Source of the DNA: Apodemus sylvaticus
Lineage: Eukaryota; Chordata; Mammalia; Rodentia; Muridae
Length of the DNA: 64,000 bases
Direction of reading: 5' to 3'
NCBI RefSeq assembly: GCF_947179515.1
Contig: NC_067472.1
Span: forward strand, 170,482,107-170,546,106
How positions within the stretch are numbered: position 1 is the first letter of the stretch; each line of letters starts with the position of its first letter. Shown piece after piece: positions 22,701 to 33,200 of this stretch. Both the position numbers and the translations under genes were made by a program. Below the pieces are notes generated by a model that was given only the letters and a program-made list of their open reading frames with translations, was not told the DNA's origin and made no database searches.

Positions 22701-23953
22701 AACTGCACTCCCTTAACTTTGAGATCACAGGTTCAAATAGAAGCTTCCAGAACTGTAAAGCACCATCCATAGCTGGTCTCTGGAGGGTTTCCCTGTGGGG
22801 GTGGTGAAACTGTCATCAGTCTAGTTTTTGAGACCGATCTCGAGTGGCAGATGCCTTCACACCCGAGAGACACCTGTGGTCTCCCCTTTTGACAAGAGTC
22901 TCATAACCTAGCCAGAGGTTCTGCAGGTGGAGTCTGGACCAGGCTCCAACCTGGGAGATAAGGGCTGAAGCTGTCGCATCCCCACGCAGGAGGATTTCAC
23001 GCACCTGGAGGTGCTGCAAGCTTTGGAGGCTGAGCTGCCCGGAGCCATGGAAAGCGGGCGCGTGAGCAGCATCCGCTACGAGAATATGAATGTCATCTGC
23101 GGTACCGCGGGCCGCAGGGACAGGTGAGCCCATGCGTGGGAGTGGTCTAGGGTGAGAGGCTGAGGGACCTAATTGGGAGGGGTGTAGCCGGGGAGCCTAA
23201 ATGCTCGGTAAATGGAGGTGGGAGGCGGAGTCAGGGCGAGGGTGGGAGAGGGGCGGGGCCTAGCATCACCAAAAAAGGGAATACAGTGAGGGGCGGAGCC
23301 TAGAGGAGGCTGGTGGGTGAAGTCAGAGTGTAGAGGCAGTGAGGGGTGGAGCGAAAAGCCGCTGAAAGACTTGCAGCCTAGAATGATTTGGAGAAGAGGC
23401 GGGTTCTGGAGTGAGAGGGTGAGGTCAAGATGAAAGGGAACAGCGAATTTTGAGGCTCAGAACCACTCAGAGGGACGGGTGCTAGGTTAAGCGGCACTTT
23501 TGATAAAAATCATAATGAAGGTAGCATTGGAGGGCTGGCCGGGGCTGAGTAGCATTTAGGGCGGAGTCAGAGTCAGGATGACATTGAGGGGGCAGGTCCT
23601 ATGTTGAATGGCATTTCTGGCGGAGTCTGAGAAGGGCGGGACCTGGCACATCGCTGGTGAGGTGAAAGATCCAGCTGAGAAGACCGCAGTGGCGCCCGCA
23701 AGCGAAGGCGTCCACGGTGAACCCAAAGTCGTCTTTCGGTTTTCGCTTCGCCCGCAGGTGGCTCATCACCGTCACAGACTTCCAGACGCGCTCGCGCCTG
23801 CTGCGCTCGGGGCTCAGCGTCCGTGGAATAGCGCACCCACTGGTGCGCCACGACGATCTACTGCTGGGGGACTACCGTTTGCACCTGCGCCGCTCCCTGG
23901 TCCGAAGGCGCATGCTCGAAGCCCTCGGGGCGGAGCCTGCCGACGAAGATTGA
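14892..23953 (+). CDS. C19orf81: C19orf81 homologue, complete five-exon coding region (196 aa)
   Basis: Five exons (14892-14958, 21635-21707, 21876-21996, 22990-23123, 23758-23953) join in frame through GT/AG junctions to 196 codons plus stop. The product starts MQPEVEPLISPSLGAPGSHR and ends MLEALGAEPADED; I recognise it as the homologue of human C19orf81 (mouse 1700008O03Rik), a small protein of unknown function. I see no signal peptide, membrane segment or named domain. The C-terminal half is Arg/Leu-rich and probably a compact fold. The mouse name derives from a testis cDNA clone, which hints at testis expression. The gene lies between Syt3 and Shank1 and converges on Shank1. The ATG at 14892 is chosen by homology; the frame is open upstream only because of polypurine composition. 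Confidence 0.88.
15019..15600 (+). repeat. Degenerate ~50-bp tandem array with ACTACA-TTCCCA core
   Basis: About a dozen diverged units of roughly 42-63 bp lie 60 bp after the first exon of C19orf81. Each pairs a core like AACTACATTTCCCA with a downstream block like 'ctctgcagttccctggctaa' and 'attctgggccta'. Cores start at 15019, 15184, 15229, 15270, 15323, 15422, 15476 and 15583, with weaker ones near 15068, 15131 and 15525. Five cores (15019, 15229, 15323, 15422, 15583) exactly match ACTAYRNNNCCCR. Confidence 0.8.
15601..17000. other. C19orf81 intron 1, unassigned
   Basis: Unique or strongly diverged sequence. No exon with convincing splice sites and no clear young repeat seen in this part of the 6.7-kb intron. 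Confidence 0.4.
17008..17185 (+). repeat. (GT)n-rich minisatellite
   Basis: GTGTGTGTGAATTGGTGAGT-like units of about 32-36 bp recur from 17020, followed by a pure GT tract at about 17150-17185. Confidence 0.85.
17205..17830 (-). repeat. Minus-strand SINE remnant and rodent interspersed repeat
   Basis: 17205-17350 resembles a B4/RSINE-type remnant. 17405-17830 shares 'gctgcccacagtgggtgtgc' and its left end with the repeat at 11515-12060. Family name and orientation uncertain. Confidence 0.4.
18168..18790 (+). repeat. B3, PB1 and B3-like SINEs with (CA)n
   Basis: 18168-18345 is a B3-like copy ('aaagatggctcagtgcttgc'). 18392-18510 is a PB1/B1-like copy. 18515-18770 is a B3-like copy with an internal (CA)n at 18731-18760. 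Confidence 0.6.
19356..19540 (+). repeat. Young B1 SINE with long A tail
   Basis: Near-consensus B1 ('ccgggcggtggtggcgcacg') with an A tail of about 28 bases and flanking duplication 'gcagagata'. Low divergence suggests a recent Mus-lineage insertion. Confidence 0.95.
19750..19792 (+). repeat. (GT)n(GA)n compound microsatellite
   Basis: GT units change to AG units at about 19769. Confidence 0.9.
20075..20210 (+). repeat. Diverged B1 SINE
   Basis: 'cagcagcagaggcagaggca' and 'tttcaggacagccagggcta' blocks of a decayed B1. Confidence 0.6.
21225..21400 (+). repeat. B2 SINE
   Basis: Starts 'ggactggagagatggctcag' (tRNA-derived head) and runs through 'gatgccctcttctggtgtgt' to an A-rich end. It lies 240 bp upstream of C19orf81 exon 2. 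Confidence 0.95.
21635..21707 (+). CDS. C19orf81: C19orf81 homologue, exon 2
   Basis: Acceptor TTACTAG|GATCC, donor TCCTC|GTGAGT; 73 bp, phase 1 in and phase 2 out. Encodes a Ser-rich segment ending GRPAKSS. An in-frame ATG (MEESMSRS) would allow a shorter product if exon 1 is skipped. Confidence 0.85.
21876..21996 (+). CDS. C19orf81: C19orf81 homologue, exon 3
   Basis: Long pyrimidine tract, acceptor CACAG|GAAAC, donor CTTCG|GTGAGT; 121 bp. Encodes KQYLRQVISEYEALDREL and a Cys-containing PLCLCMETS end, exactly filling the phase left by exon 2. Confidence 0.9.
22030..22190 (+). repeat. Old B1-like SINE
   Basis: 'ggagttcaaggtcagcctca' and a terminal 'gagctcctgtctta' block of a diverged B1-type element. 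Confidence 0.55.
22990..23123 (+). CDS. C19orf81: C19orf81 homologue, exon 4
   Basis: Acceptor CACGCAG|GAGGA, donor GACAG|GTGAGC; 134 bp, phase 0 in and 2 out. Encodes EDFTHLEVLQALEAELPGAM and on to NVICGTAGRRD, a well-formed amphipathic helix followed by a strand-like segment. Confidence 0.92.
23758..23953 (+). CDS. C19orf81: C19orf81 homologue, final coding exon
   Basis: Acceptor CCGCAG|GTGGC; 196 bp to the TGA at 23951-23953. Encodes WLITVTDFQTRSRLLRSGL, a DDLLLGDYRLHLRRSLVRRR segment and an acidic end. The exon is CpG-rich. Confidence 0.93.
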
Positions 23954-24072
23954 CGCACAGCGGGGGCGGGTCCCAGCTGCGCCCCGTCCCCAGACCCGGC
24001 GAAACGAAAAGGCGTGGCCTCCCTAGGAAGGAGGCGGGGCCGGCTCGAGGGGGTGGATACTGTGAGTTTAAT

Positions 24073-24078
24073 TATAAA
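24073..24078 (+). terminator. C19orf81: Variant polyadenylation signal of C19orf81
   Basis: TATAAA 120 bp after the stop codon, followed at 24115-24134 by a GT-rich element (GTCGTGTTGGGCGTGGGG). No AATAAA lies nearer on the plus strand. Cleavage would be near 24100. Confidence 0.5.
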
Positions 24079-24267
24079 GAATGACCTGATACAAAAGCCA
24101 TTTCTCTCGGCAAAGTCGTGTTGGGCGTGGGGGGCGGGGCGAACCTCCACTGTCATCCACTCGGTCAGAAATTCCATCCTGGTCACAACCCAGCCCTGCG
24201 ATCTTGCAGAACGAGCCCAACTCCTTTCAAGTCCCCTCCCGCCCCCTTGGAAGACAGTTCTAGGGCT

Positions 24268-24273
24268 TTTATT
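24268..24273 (-). terminator. Shank1: Shank1 polyadenylation signal
   Basis: Canonical AATAAA on the minus strand within GAAATAAAAGCCC. A second AATAAA lies at 24327-24332. No other AATAAA is seen between here and the stop codon, so this pair most likely ends the mRNA near 24250. Confidence 0.7.
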
Positions 24274-25251
24274 TCAGGTTTTCCCCCCTTTTGGATTTGT
24301 GTGTTCTAGGGTTTTGTTTTTTAATTTTTATTTTGCTTTGTATATTTTTTTCTTTTGCTATTGTTTCTCTTTTTGCTTGGTCTCTCCTCTCCACCCCGCT
24401 CCCCAATCCAGTCCCTCCCCCTTCCCTCTCCCCTCTCCTTCACCCCACCCCCACCCCCTACACCCTCCCCAACCCCGCGGCACCCATCCGGAATTAACAA
24501 GCCCTTGATAGACAGGCACCGCGCAGGCCCCCTGCGGACGGGGGGCATCCGACCAGGGGGAGGGGGCGGGTAGGGGCCCAGCGCCACCTACTCTCCAGCC
24601 CTGCCACCCCTCCCCCCTCCCGTGACCCTCCCACAGGTTCCCTGCATTTCCCTGACGTGGTGAGGGGAGGGGGCTGGCCCTCCCCTCGTGGACGGAGCGC
24701 CCCAGGGGCACCTGGGGCAGCTATAGGGAATGGGGTAGGGGGAAGGAGGGGAGCTCCCTTCTTTGGCAGCTGAACATAGGGGGGAACCTGAGGGCGATGC
24801 CTTCCCCCCTTTTATCCACAGCAGGGGAGGGGGCTACCTGGGGGAGGAGAGGTGGCTTTAAATTCCCAAGCCCCAGAAGCAGAGAGGGGGAACGTGCGGG
24901 GAGGGAGGAGCCATGCTGTAAGGATGGGGGCGTAGTCTGGCAGAGAAGAAAGGGTTGGGGGAGGAGGAGGGGATCCTCGTGCAGAATGGACAGACAGACA
25001 ATGGTCTAAGAATGACAGGACCGGGTGACAGCCTAGTGAGCTGGGAGCCGGCGTGCATGCGCAGGGTCTCCTCTCCCTAGGGAAAGCGGAGGAGGTGGGT
25101 GCAGGGAAAGAGGAGAGAGGACTGGCTAAGGGTGCAGAGAGAGGCGAGTATGCCAACCAAAAAGAGGCCAGGCTCTGCAGGGCAACTGGGGAGAGTCATC
25201 TAGAACGACCAGAACAGCGCAGCTAGCACATCCCATACCTGAGCACCATTA

Positions 25252-25256
25252 AAAAA

Positions 25257-25329
<73 letters not shown>

Positions 25330-25332
25330 AAA
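25252..25332 (+). repeat. (GAAA)n microsatellite in the Shank1 3' UTR
   Basis: About 19-20 units of AAAG type. In the Shank1 transcript this reads as a long CU-rich tract (UUUC repeats). Confidence 0.95.
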
Positions 25333-25415
25333 GACCGGAGGGTGGGCGGGGGAGGGCAAGTGCAGAAGAGGAAGTGTGCAGGGAACACAAGAAGCAGGGC
25401 TAACAGTGAACAGAA

Positions 25416-25545
25416 TGAGCCGGGCGTGGTGGCGCACGCCTTTAATCCCAGCACATGGGAGGCAGAGGTGATCTCTGAGTTCCAGGACAGCCAGGGTTAC
25501 ACAGAGAAACCCTTTCTCAGGAAACAAAAAAACAAAACAAAACAA
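25416..25545 (+). repeat. B1 SINE with internal deletion, antisense in the Shank1 3' UTR
   Basis: B1 head 'gccgggcgtggtggcgcacg' runs from 'gaggcagaggtgatctctga' directly to 'gttccaggacagccaggg', so the middle (about 40 bases of the usual body) is missing. Tail of AAAAC units. Confidence 0.9.
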
Positions 25546-26558
25546 AACAGAAGTGAATGGGGATGGGGAGTGGGAGGGGTTGGGGGAGGGAGAAGGATTA
25601 AACTTCTGGAAGAGAGCTCAGGGCCATGAGTGCGAGGGCTGTGCGAAGTGTCAGAGAAAACAGAAGGCCTGGCACAGGAGTGCCCCCGTGAGCGGGAGAG
25701 TCAGGGCTTAGAGGCGGCAGGACAGGAGAGTGGCCCTGGGTGTGAGAAGGGAGGCGTGGCCAGAGTGTGCACAGAGCGCGTGCGTGCGCGGAGAGCAGGT
25801 GTGGCCAGGGGCTGTGGGAGGCGGGAGAGGGAAGGGAAGTCCCATGTGTGTCTGCAACATGGGTCCAGGGTGGCTAGAGAAATAAAGGGTGCAATAACCC
25901 CCCTCCCCCAGAAGCGAGTGTGCAGAGAGCGCGCTAGCAAAGGCGGTGGTGCTTGAGGGAAAAAAAAAAAATAAAGAATGCAGTGTGTTGGGGAGCGGAG
26001 GGCCTCGCAGGTGTGCAAGACAGCCAGGGGGCAAGCTTGTGCAAAAACTGCAGCCAGGGAGGGGAACAGGCGTGCAAGAGGCAGGGGGCTGGGCAGCTGA
26101 GTATGCCAAAGAGAGGAGGAAGGCTGAGGGGCCTGGAGAGGTGAAAAGGGTTATTTGAGGGGCGCGAATGATGGAATCCGAGGGCACACCTTCCCAGGAC
26201 CCCATCAGGTCAGGCTCTGGGCTGACCCTCTATGGCTCTGTCTGTCCCCCCCCCACCCACAGTCGGCCTTTCCCTCCTTCTTCAGTACCCCTTTCTCATT
26301 TTTCTCTAATCCCCCCTCTACTCCACTTGCAGTCTTGTGTCAGCTGCCCACCTCTTGCGAGGTGCCATTGTCTGGCCTGCATCCGGTCCACCTGGGGACC
26401 TCTGTTAGGCCTGGGGAGATGGGGCCCGGGCACAGTTTTAGCAGAGTCCCTGGCCCCCTGAGGGGAGAGGGGAGAGAATGATGGTCAGAGGGGTCAGAGG
26501 TCAAGAGGTCAGCGGGCTCAAGGGTCCTATGGACGGGCTGGTCCGTCCAGGCCAGCCA

Positions 26559-27276
26559 TCACCTCTCCAGGAAAAATTTGAGAGCCCGGTCAATGTTCAT
26601 ACGGTGGCCCACCCTGGTCACGCCCAGGTCCACATAGTCCTCCTTGGTCAAGGCGGGCAGATGGGAGCCATCAATCTCGTGGTCCAGGAACTGGGCTCGG
26701 TGCTCTGACAAGCCCAGCCACTCCAGCCAATCGGCGACGTCAAACTTGGTCCAGAACCCTAGAGGCTTGGCGCCGAACGGCTTGTCCGGGGGCAGCGAGA
26801 GCAGGCGGGTGGGCGATAGGGAGCGAGAGGCCCCAGACAAGGCTCCTCCAAGACCCCCAGATATCCCCGGGTGTGGTGGCACAAAGACCGGAGCGAAGGG
26901 GTCAGCCGAGCCTCCTGCCCCTCCGGTCGGAGAGCTACGGATGTCGAAGAGGCCCGGGTAGAGGGGTCCTGAAGGCAGGATGGGCAAAGAGGAGGGCCTG
27001 GGCGCTGGGCTGACCTTGTGATCCGAGGCAGGCAGCAGCGAGGGACTGGGCGCCCGGCGGAGCAGCGGAGGCCGCATCTCAAATTCCACACCCTGCAGGT
27101 GTCTGGCGGAAGCTGAGGCAGATGAGGCTGAAGGGGAAGTGGCTCCTGGGGCTGCGGCTGTGGAGGACGAGACCCCAGATCCGGTGGGGAGTGGTGGCAG
27201 AGGGGGCTTAGGCCAGTTCTGAAAGATGCCGCTGCCGGGTTTGGAGAGGAGAGAGGTCTGGGAGTCTTCGGAGAGC
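26559..27276 (-). CDS. Shank1: Shank1 last coding exon (Pro-rich tail and SAM domain)
   Basis: Acceptor CATTCCAG|GCTC; 239 codons to TGA. It opens with LSEDSQTSLLSKP, then a NWPKPPLPPLP proline motif of the kind bound by SH3 domains (cortactin in Shanks). It ends in the SAM domain (about 26562-26762), beginning GFWTKFDVADWLEWLGL and ending LKFFLER. Shank SAM domains polymerise with Zn2+ into sheets and are needed for synaptic placement (family knowledge). Confidence 0.97.
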
Positions 27277-30200
27277 CTGGAATGTGACAAGGGGTGTGGG
27301 GTGGGGGGCGACAGGGGGAGGGAGAGGGTTTGGAAGGAAGTGTTGAGGGCGGGGGTGAAAAGAGGCCGAAGTCACGATGGAGAGGGAGAGACACAAGGGT
27401 GGGGCAGAGCGGTGGAGAAGATGGGATGGTGGTGAGGGAGGGTCGGACGAGTGTAGGGCAAGAAGAAGGACAGGGAGAGGGCGATAGCCGAGAGAGATGA
27501 AAGAAAAAGAACCGTTAACTGATAGCAATAACACCCACCACCACTTGCTGCGCTCATAGTGTGCCAGGCCTCGATCTCAAGGCCTCGATCTGAGTCACAT
27601 CTCAATTTAATCCCCACAACAGCCCCGGTGGAAGGTCAGTTACTACTATCGTCAAGAGCACAGAGAGCTTAAGAAACTTGCCTAAGGACACACAGCCAGG
27701 GAGTGGCAGAGCCCAGTTAGAAGTCACCAAAGTCTGAGCTCTTAACCACTATTCTATACTGCCTTTTTTTTTTTTAATTTTTTTTTTAATTTTTTTTTTT
27801 TTTTTGGTTATGGTCAGTTGTAGCAGAGTGGAAGACAGGGAGACAGAAACAAACAAAACAACAACAAATAGAGGGTGGGCATTCAGGGGGGAGAGAGATG
27901 GAGGGGGATGGGACAGAGAACAGAGAGAGAGAGAGGTGAGGGAGATGAAAGAGAAGAAACAAGGGGAGAAAAAGGTTCCCCTCATCCCTTGAGCTCCCTT
28001 CATCGTGGCCGCACCACAGGGCCTTTGAACGGGCTGTTCCCACTGGGTGCCTCACTGGGCCCTTACACAGCCAGGTGACCTTATCCGAGATAACTGTAAC
28101 CAGCCAATTCTTAGGTTGTTTTGTGGGGATTATCTGTAATTATTATGCCTACTGTCTAGCATGAGGTGTTGCTCGGTGGTAGAGCCCTTGGCTATACTCC
28201 CCCCAGTGAGGGCCTAGGGGTGTGGTGCAGTGGTAGAGCCCCTGGAATCCCCCAGGGAGGGGCTGGAAGTGGAGCAGTTGGACCTTAACAAACTCGGAGC
28301 GAGTGGGATGGGCACCGGATCTGTCTTGGCCTGTCAGCTGCGGCCCCTCTCCTTCCCCATCAAGGTACACGGCTGTGTCTACTCTATGTGTCTGGTGACT
28401 GAACGCAGCCTTCCATCCGCCCGTGGATAATAAGAGTGAATTGTTTCATAGCTCCAAGGCCTGTCAAGTCCACAGGGAAGAGAATCTGCACTCTGCAGAT
28501 GGAGAGGAAGGACTTCAAACTCCCCTCCCTGTCCAAGTAAATGAAGGGGCTCCCCTGCCCCCACCCAGGCTAGCCATTGTTAGCATGGGTCACGGCTTCA
28601 CAACTAAGAGCACAACTAAGAAGTGTTTGGGGAACTTCCGCCTAGGCCTATATCTTCCCATCTACTGGGTGCTAGGTTTTCCAAAGTTACCCCAGCTCTC
28701 CTCTATCCTGTTGGTAGCCAAGGCCCAATCCCTTTCTAGTAGGTACAGTGTCCTCTCCTCCTATGCAGGGGGGTGGTGGTGCGTGTGGCATCTACCTGCT
28801 GCCGTAAAGCAGCACACACACCTTCAGTTACCCCAGTTGCTGCTGTTAATATTTTGTAGCTAGGCTTGGTGATATTGTTCTGTCATTCCAGTTACTAGGG
28901 AAAGTTGAGGCAGGAGGATTAGAAGTTGGACTACAAGGCTCAAGGCCAGCCAAAACAACTTAGACAGTTAGACGCTGAATCCAGACACAATAAGGCTGGG
29001 GGTGTGTATAGCTCAGTGGTTGGACCCCTGCCTACAACTCCCCAGTAAGGACTGGGGTGTGTTTCTGTGGTAGAGCCTCCCTCTAGACTTCCCCACTGAG
29101 GGGGTTGTGGCAGTGGCTCAGTAGTTGAGCACTTGCTTAGCGTGCCTCAAGTCCTAGGTTTGATCTCCAGGACCATCAAAAACAAAATAAACACAGGTAG
29201 CCATTCATCTTGGGCCATGGGTTATGGTGACCATGGAGTTGAAAGTGTGCTTCTTAGAGGTCCGATTCCTGCAAGACAGCCCAGCTTGTTTTTTGTTTAA
29301 CTCCGAGGCTCTATGGGGACCTTGGGCTCCAGCACTTGCCATAGCCACCCACCAGCCACAGGTCCCTGCTCACCTCTGCCGCTGCAGGGAGGAGGTCCTC
29401 TCTGGGATGTAGCTGGCTCCTCCGTGGTGGCTGTCTGTGCTGCTCCCGCTGCCTCCCCGAGCCCACGGCAGAGCTCCTCCCGCGGTAGAAGACCCACCAA
29501 ACTGCTGGAGCTTGGAGCTGAGTTCGCTGATGATGCTGGCTTTGACCGTGGCCAAGGCAGAGGCCTGAGGCTGGGACAGGGGCCCTGGCAGGGGTGGTGG
29601 CGGTGGTCCCGGACCCTCCTCCCACGGTAGTAGCTTCCGAGGCAGGGATGAGGCAGTGGGCAAAGGGACAGGCGGGACTTCTGGCTCAACCGCCACGGGA
29701 CCCCCTGCCACACCTGCCGTTGAGGGTCCAGGGCAAGCACTCAAGGCCAGTAGCCCATCTGTTCCAGCTCCGGTCACAGAGACAGTGGGGCTGGTAGGGG
29801 TGACAGGATCTCGAAGTCCCCCACTGGGACCGGGTCTCAAATTTCCACTAGTCCCAAGTGCCCTGCCCCGGAGCTTAGAAGGAGTCATGAGCTGAGGGGG
29901 ATATGGTGGGCCAGGAGTCCCACTGCCCCCGAAGGCCTGGCCATCCAGATAGGCAACGTAGGTGTCCAGGAGCTCCGTCCCGCTGGCCACCCCGGCCCCG
30001 CCCCCAGCCACGCCCCCCGTGTTGCCTCCTCCTTCGGCGGACAAGCTGCTGAGCGTGGATGCGCTGCTGATGGTCTCCAGCGGGTGATCGCTGCTGCTCC
30101 GACTGTCCACCTCCTCAATTCCAGAATCTGTGCCAGGTGGAGGGTCAGGGCCTGGCTGCGGGGCTGGGGGAGCTGGGGCTGCCTGGGCCGGCGGGCCTGG

Positions 30201-33200
30201 TGCAGGAGGATCCCCAGGAGCCGCGGGAGCCCCTTGGGTCAGCGTGGCCACTTCGCTGTCGTAAGAGGTCAGGCTGGATGCTGTGGAGTCCAAGGTGGGA
30301 GGGGCTGCGGCCACAGCCGGAGGTGGGGCTGCGGGTAGAGGGGTAGCGGGGGAGGGAGGGTCAGGCAGCGGGTGGGGAGGCCCGGGTGTGAGAGGCGACT
30401 CTGGCTTTTCGAAGCTATTGGAAAACTCCAGAGGTGGAGGCAGCGGCTCCGCAAACAAGAACTCGCCGTCGTCCACATCCACCGAAGGGGCTGGCGGTGG
30501 CAGGACCAGTAGCGGAAGGCCGTTCTCCTCGTTGCCTCGCGGGGAGGTGGGAGAGGTTGGCAAGACTCTGCGAGGGCTGGGAGGTGGGACCCCAGGCCCA
30601 TCTTCAGTGGAGGACCCTCTCGTGCCAGCTGGGGGAGGCCGGGCCTGGCAATTCTCGAGGAATCGCACATGCAGAGGCAGCCGCTCGGGCTCTTCGGGGG
30701 CTGCGGTGCGCCAGGCCTTGCTCACCCCGGGATGGGGAGTTGGGGGCTCCGGCCCCAGCTGCAGCAGGAGCGGCCCGACCCCGGGAGCCGTCGGGGGCAG
30801 ACGGTGCAGTAGGGAGCGGCGAGCTGCGGGTGGACTGGCGGTAAGGGCCTTCTCCTGACTCCCTAGACCTGCCCGGTACCCCAGCTCCCGGCGCGCGGGG
30901 TCCCCCCAGAGGCGCAACACTGGCTCGTGACGCGCATGTGGCGAATGGGGCGAATGGGGTGAATGGGGCGAGTGGTGGTGAAGGGTGGGCGGTGGGGCGT
31001 CGTAGCGTGGTGACGGAGGTCTCGGAGGCGGCTGAGGGGTGACCCCACCCTCCGAGGACTCCTTCAAGGCCCGCTCGCGAGCGGCCAAGGCCAGCCCCAG
31101 GGGAGAGGCGGGATCCAAGGCTTTGCCGGTCAGCGGATGTACCAGGGGCCGCGGGGGGAGGAAGCTGGTGAAGGCGCTGCTGCTCCCGCTGCCCCCGTAG
31201 GCTCGGCTGCCCGCTGCGTAGGCCCCGTAGCCCCCGCTGCTGCCCCCCGACTCCAGCCGGAGGTACGGCTCGGCGGAGAACATGCCTTCATCAATGGATT
31301 TGGAATGGCGCAACCGGGGACCCGGGGGCGCCCCCGGGCCCAGCCCGCTGTCGCCTCCATCCTCATCTCCTGCGTCGGTGGACAGGAACAGCGTGGACCG
31401 CCGCCGGGCTTCGTTCTGCCAGCCTCCCTCCCTCCGCGCCGCGCCCACTAGGGCTGCTCCAAACTGGCTAGTGAAATCCAGGGTGGCCGGGCCGCTGGGT
31501 GACGCGGGGGTGGGCACGGGCGACGGGGACGGCGGCACAGGGGACGTGGCAGGTGCAGGGCTAGGCGAGGATCCGCCGCCGCCCGCGCCGTCGGGCTGGG
31601 TGGGGGGCTCAGCCTCCGTGCTGCTTCCCTGACTGCTGCGGCCGCTGCTACTGGTGGATGGGGCTTTGATGATGATGGTAGGGATGGGGATGGAATTTTT
31701 CTCCGACGGCCCGGCCGCAGGTGGTTCAGACCGAGGCAACGCCGGGGATGTTGGAGAGGACGCGGGAGGGAGGCTGCCCTTTTGGGGCTCGCCTTCCACT
31801 TTGGTCTGCTTGACCAGCGGGCCCTTGCGGCCGCGGCCGGAGCGGGCTGGTACGTACATAGCAGCGCTGGCCGCCCTCGGGGGCAGCTGGAAGTAGCGCA
31901 GGGCGGGGCCCTGAGTAGGACCGCTGCTGCCTCCGCTGCTGCTGTGGTGGGAAGGTGATGGGGCCCCCGAGGTCGGGCTGGGTCCTCCACCTCGCCAGCC
32001 TCGAAGGCTGGGCTGGGGTCCCAGGGCCAATCGAGGTGGGGGATCGTCGGGGGAGCCTCCTGTCTCCATCTCCGGTGGGTGAGGAGGATGCGCATGGTGA
32101 TGGTGGGGCTGGGGAGGTGGGGCGTGATGATGGTGGTGATGAGGTGGGTGGTGGTGGGCAGGGGGTAGGGCTCCACCGTGATACAGACTCTTCTCTCGGC
32201 CCCCACCACGGGTGTCAGGAGGAGAAGGGCCATCGAAAGATGCCGGGGAGGAGGCGGGAAGGGCACCCCCGGAACTGGGGTTAAAGGGCCCTCCCCGAGG
32301 CGAGGGAGTGAGGCGGCCGGAAGAGGAGGGGGCGGGAGGTGTGCTATAGGGCGGCTCGGGTGGGGATGTAGTGGGTGGAGGGGGTATGTCCTCTGAACCG
32401 GGGACTGACAGGCTACGACTGAATTTCATGGCTGGGGGTGCTAGGTAGGGTCTGTCGTCTTCCGCAGCCCCTGTTGAGACACGCAAGACCAATGGAGGAG
32501 TTAGGGACAGGCCCAGCTCCTTCTGCATACAAGCTGTGCGCTGCACAACCGCAATCAGCAGAGGCGCAAGAGAAATTCAGTGGAATTTCATCCTCCGGCC
32601 AGGAGGGGGCGCCGTTTCCTAATTATTCAAAGGTCTGAGTCCATCATAATGGTGTGACTTGGACTGAGTTTAAAGCATGCTTGAGGGGAAAAAAGGCTAT
32701 TATTTTACACAGATACGCTCAGGAAGCAGTTAGCTTCTCCCTCAACAAGTATTTGCCTCCACTTACTATCCGTCTGCTACCAACAATCCTTCCCTCCGGA
32801 CACCAAAAACTCCGGCTTTCTAGATGCCGGTCACACAGCTAAGAGACCACGAGAAGCAGAGCTGGAACTCATCCAAACCCGACCCCGTCCAAACAGGGTC
32901 ACACGTGGTGCTACAACACATTTCCAAACCTAGACAGTCCTTCATGTGCCCCTGGGCCACCACGGTCCTTTCTGGGAGACATACCGATAGATTTCTGCCG
33001 GAGCATAAGGCCAGGTCCAGGAGGCAGGAAAGAAGGACGGTCATAACTTGGCTGGGAGCGGTGGTGAGGATCAAAGCTCGACTTCCGGGGGCAGCAGTTA
33101 CAGGGAGAGAGAGGAGAGGAAAGAGGGATTGGTCAGAGTTCCCCACACTCCGAAAGAAAGTTACTTTCTCCTCTGAGCTCTTTCATGACAGAAGTGAGGC

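Larger units (their letters stand above)
24250..26558 (-). other. Shank1: Shank1 3' untranslated region
   Basis: From the Shank1 stop (26559-26561) the minus strand runs about 2.3 kb to AATAAA at 24268-24273. The transcript sense is C-rich, with few long frames. It contains a (UUUC)n tract from 25252-25332 and a B1 in antisense at 25416-25545. Shank1 mRNA is known to be carried into dendrites by elements in its 3' UTR (established for rat); I cannot point to the element here. Length is inferred from the signal, not from a transcript. Confidence 0.7.
27277..29373 (-). other. Shank1 last intron, with SINE remnants
   Basis: 2.1-kb intron holding an antisense MIR, a T-rich run (27764-27806) and two ID-type clusters. 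No further exon seen. Confidence 0.7.

Noticed and set aside
31448..32266. 272-codon open frame in another frame of the Shank1 giant exon
   Set aside because: GC-rich exon composition keeps alternative frames open. The true frame is fixed by phase on both sides and by homology; no evidence of dual coding.
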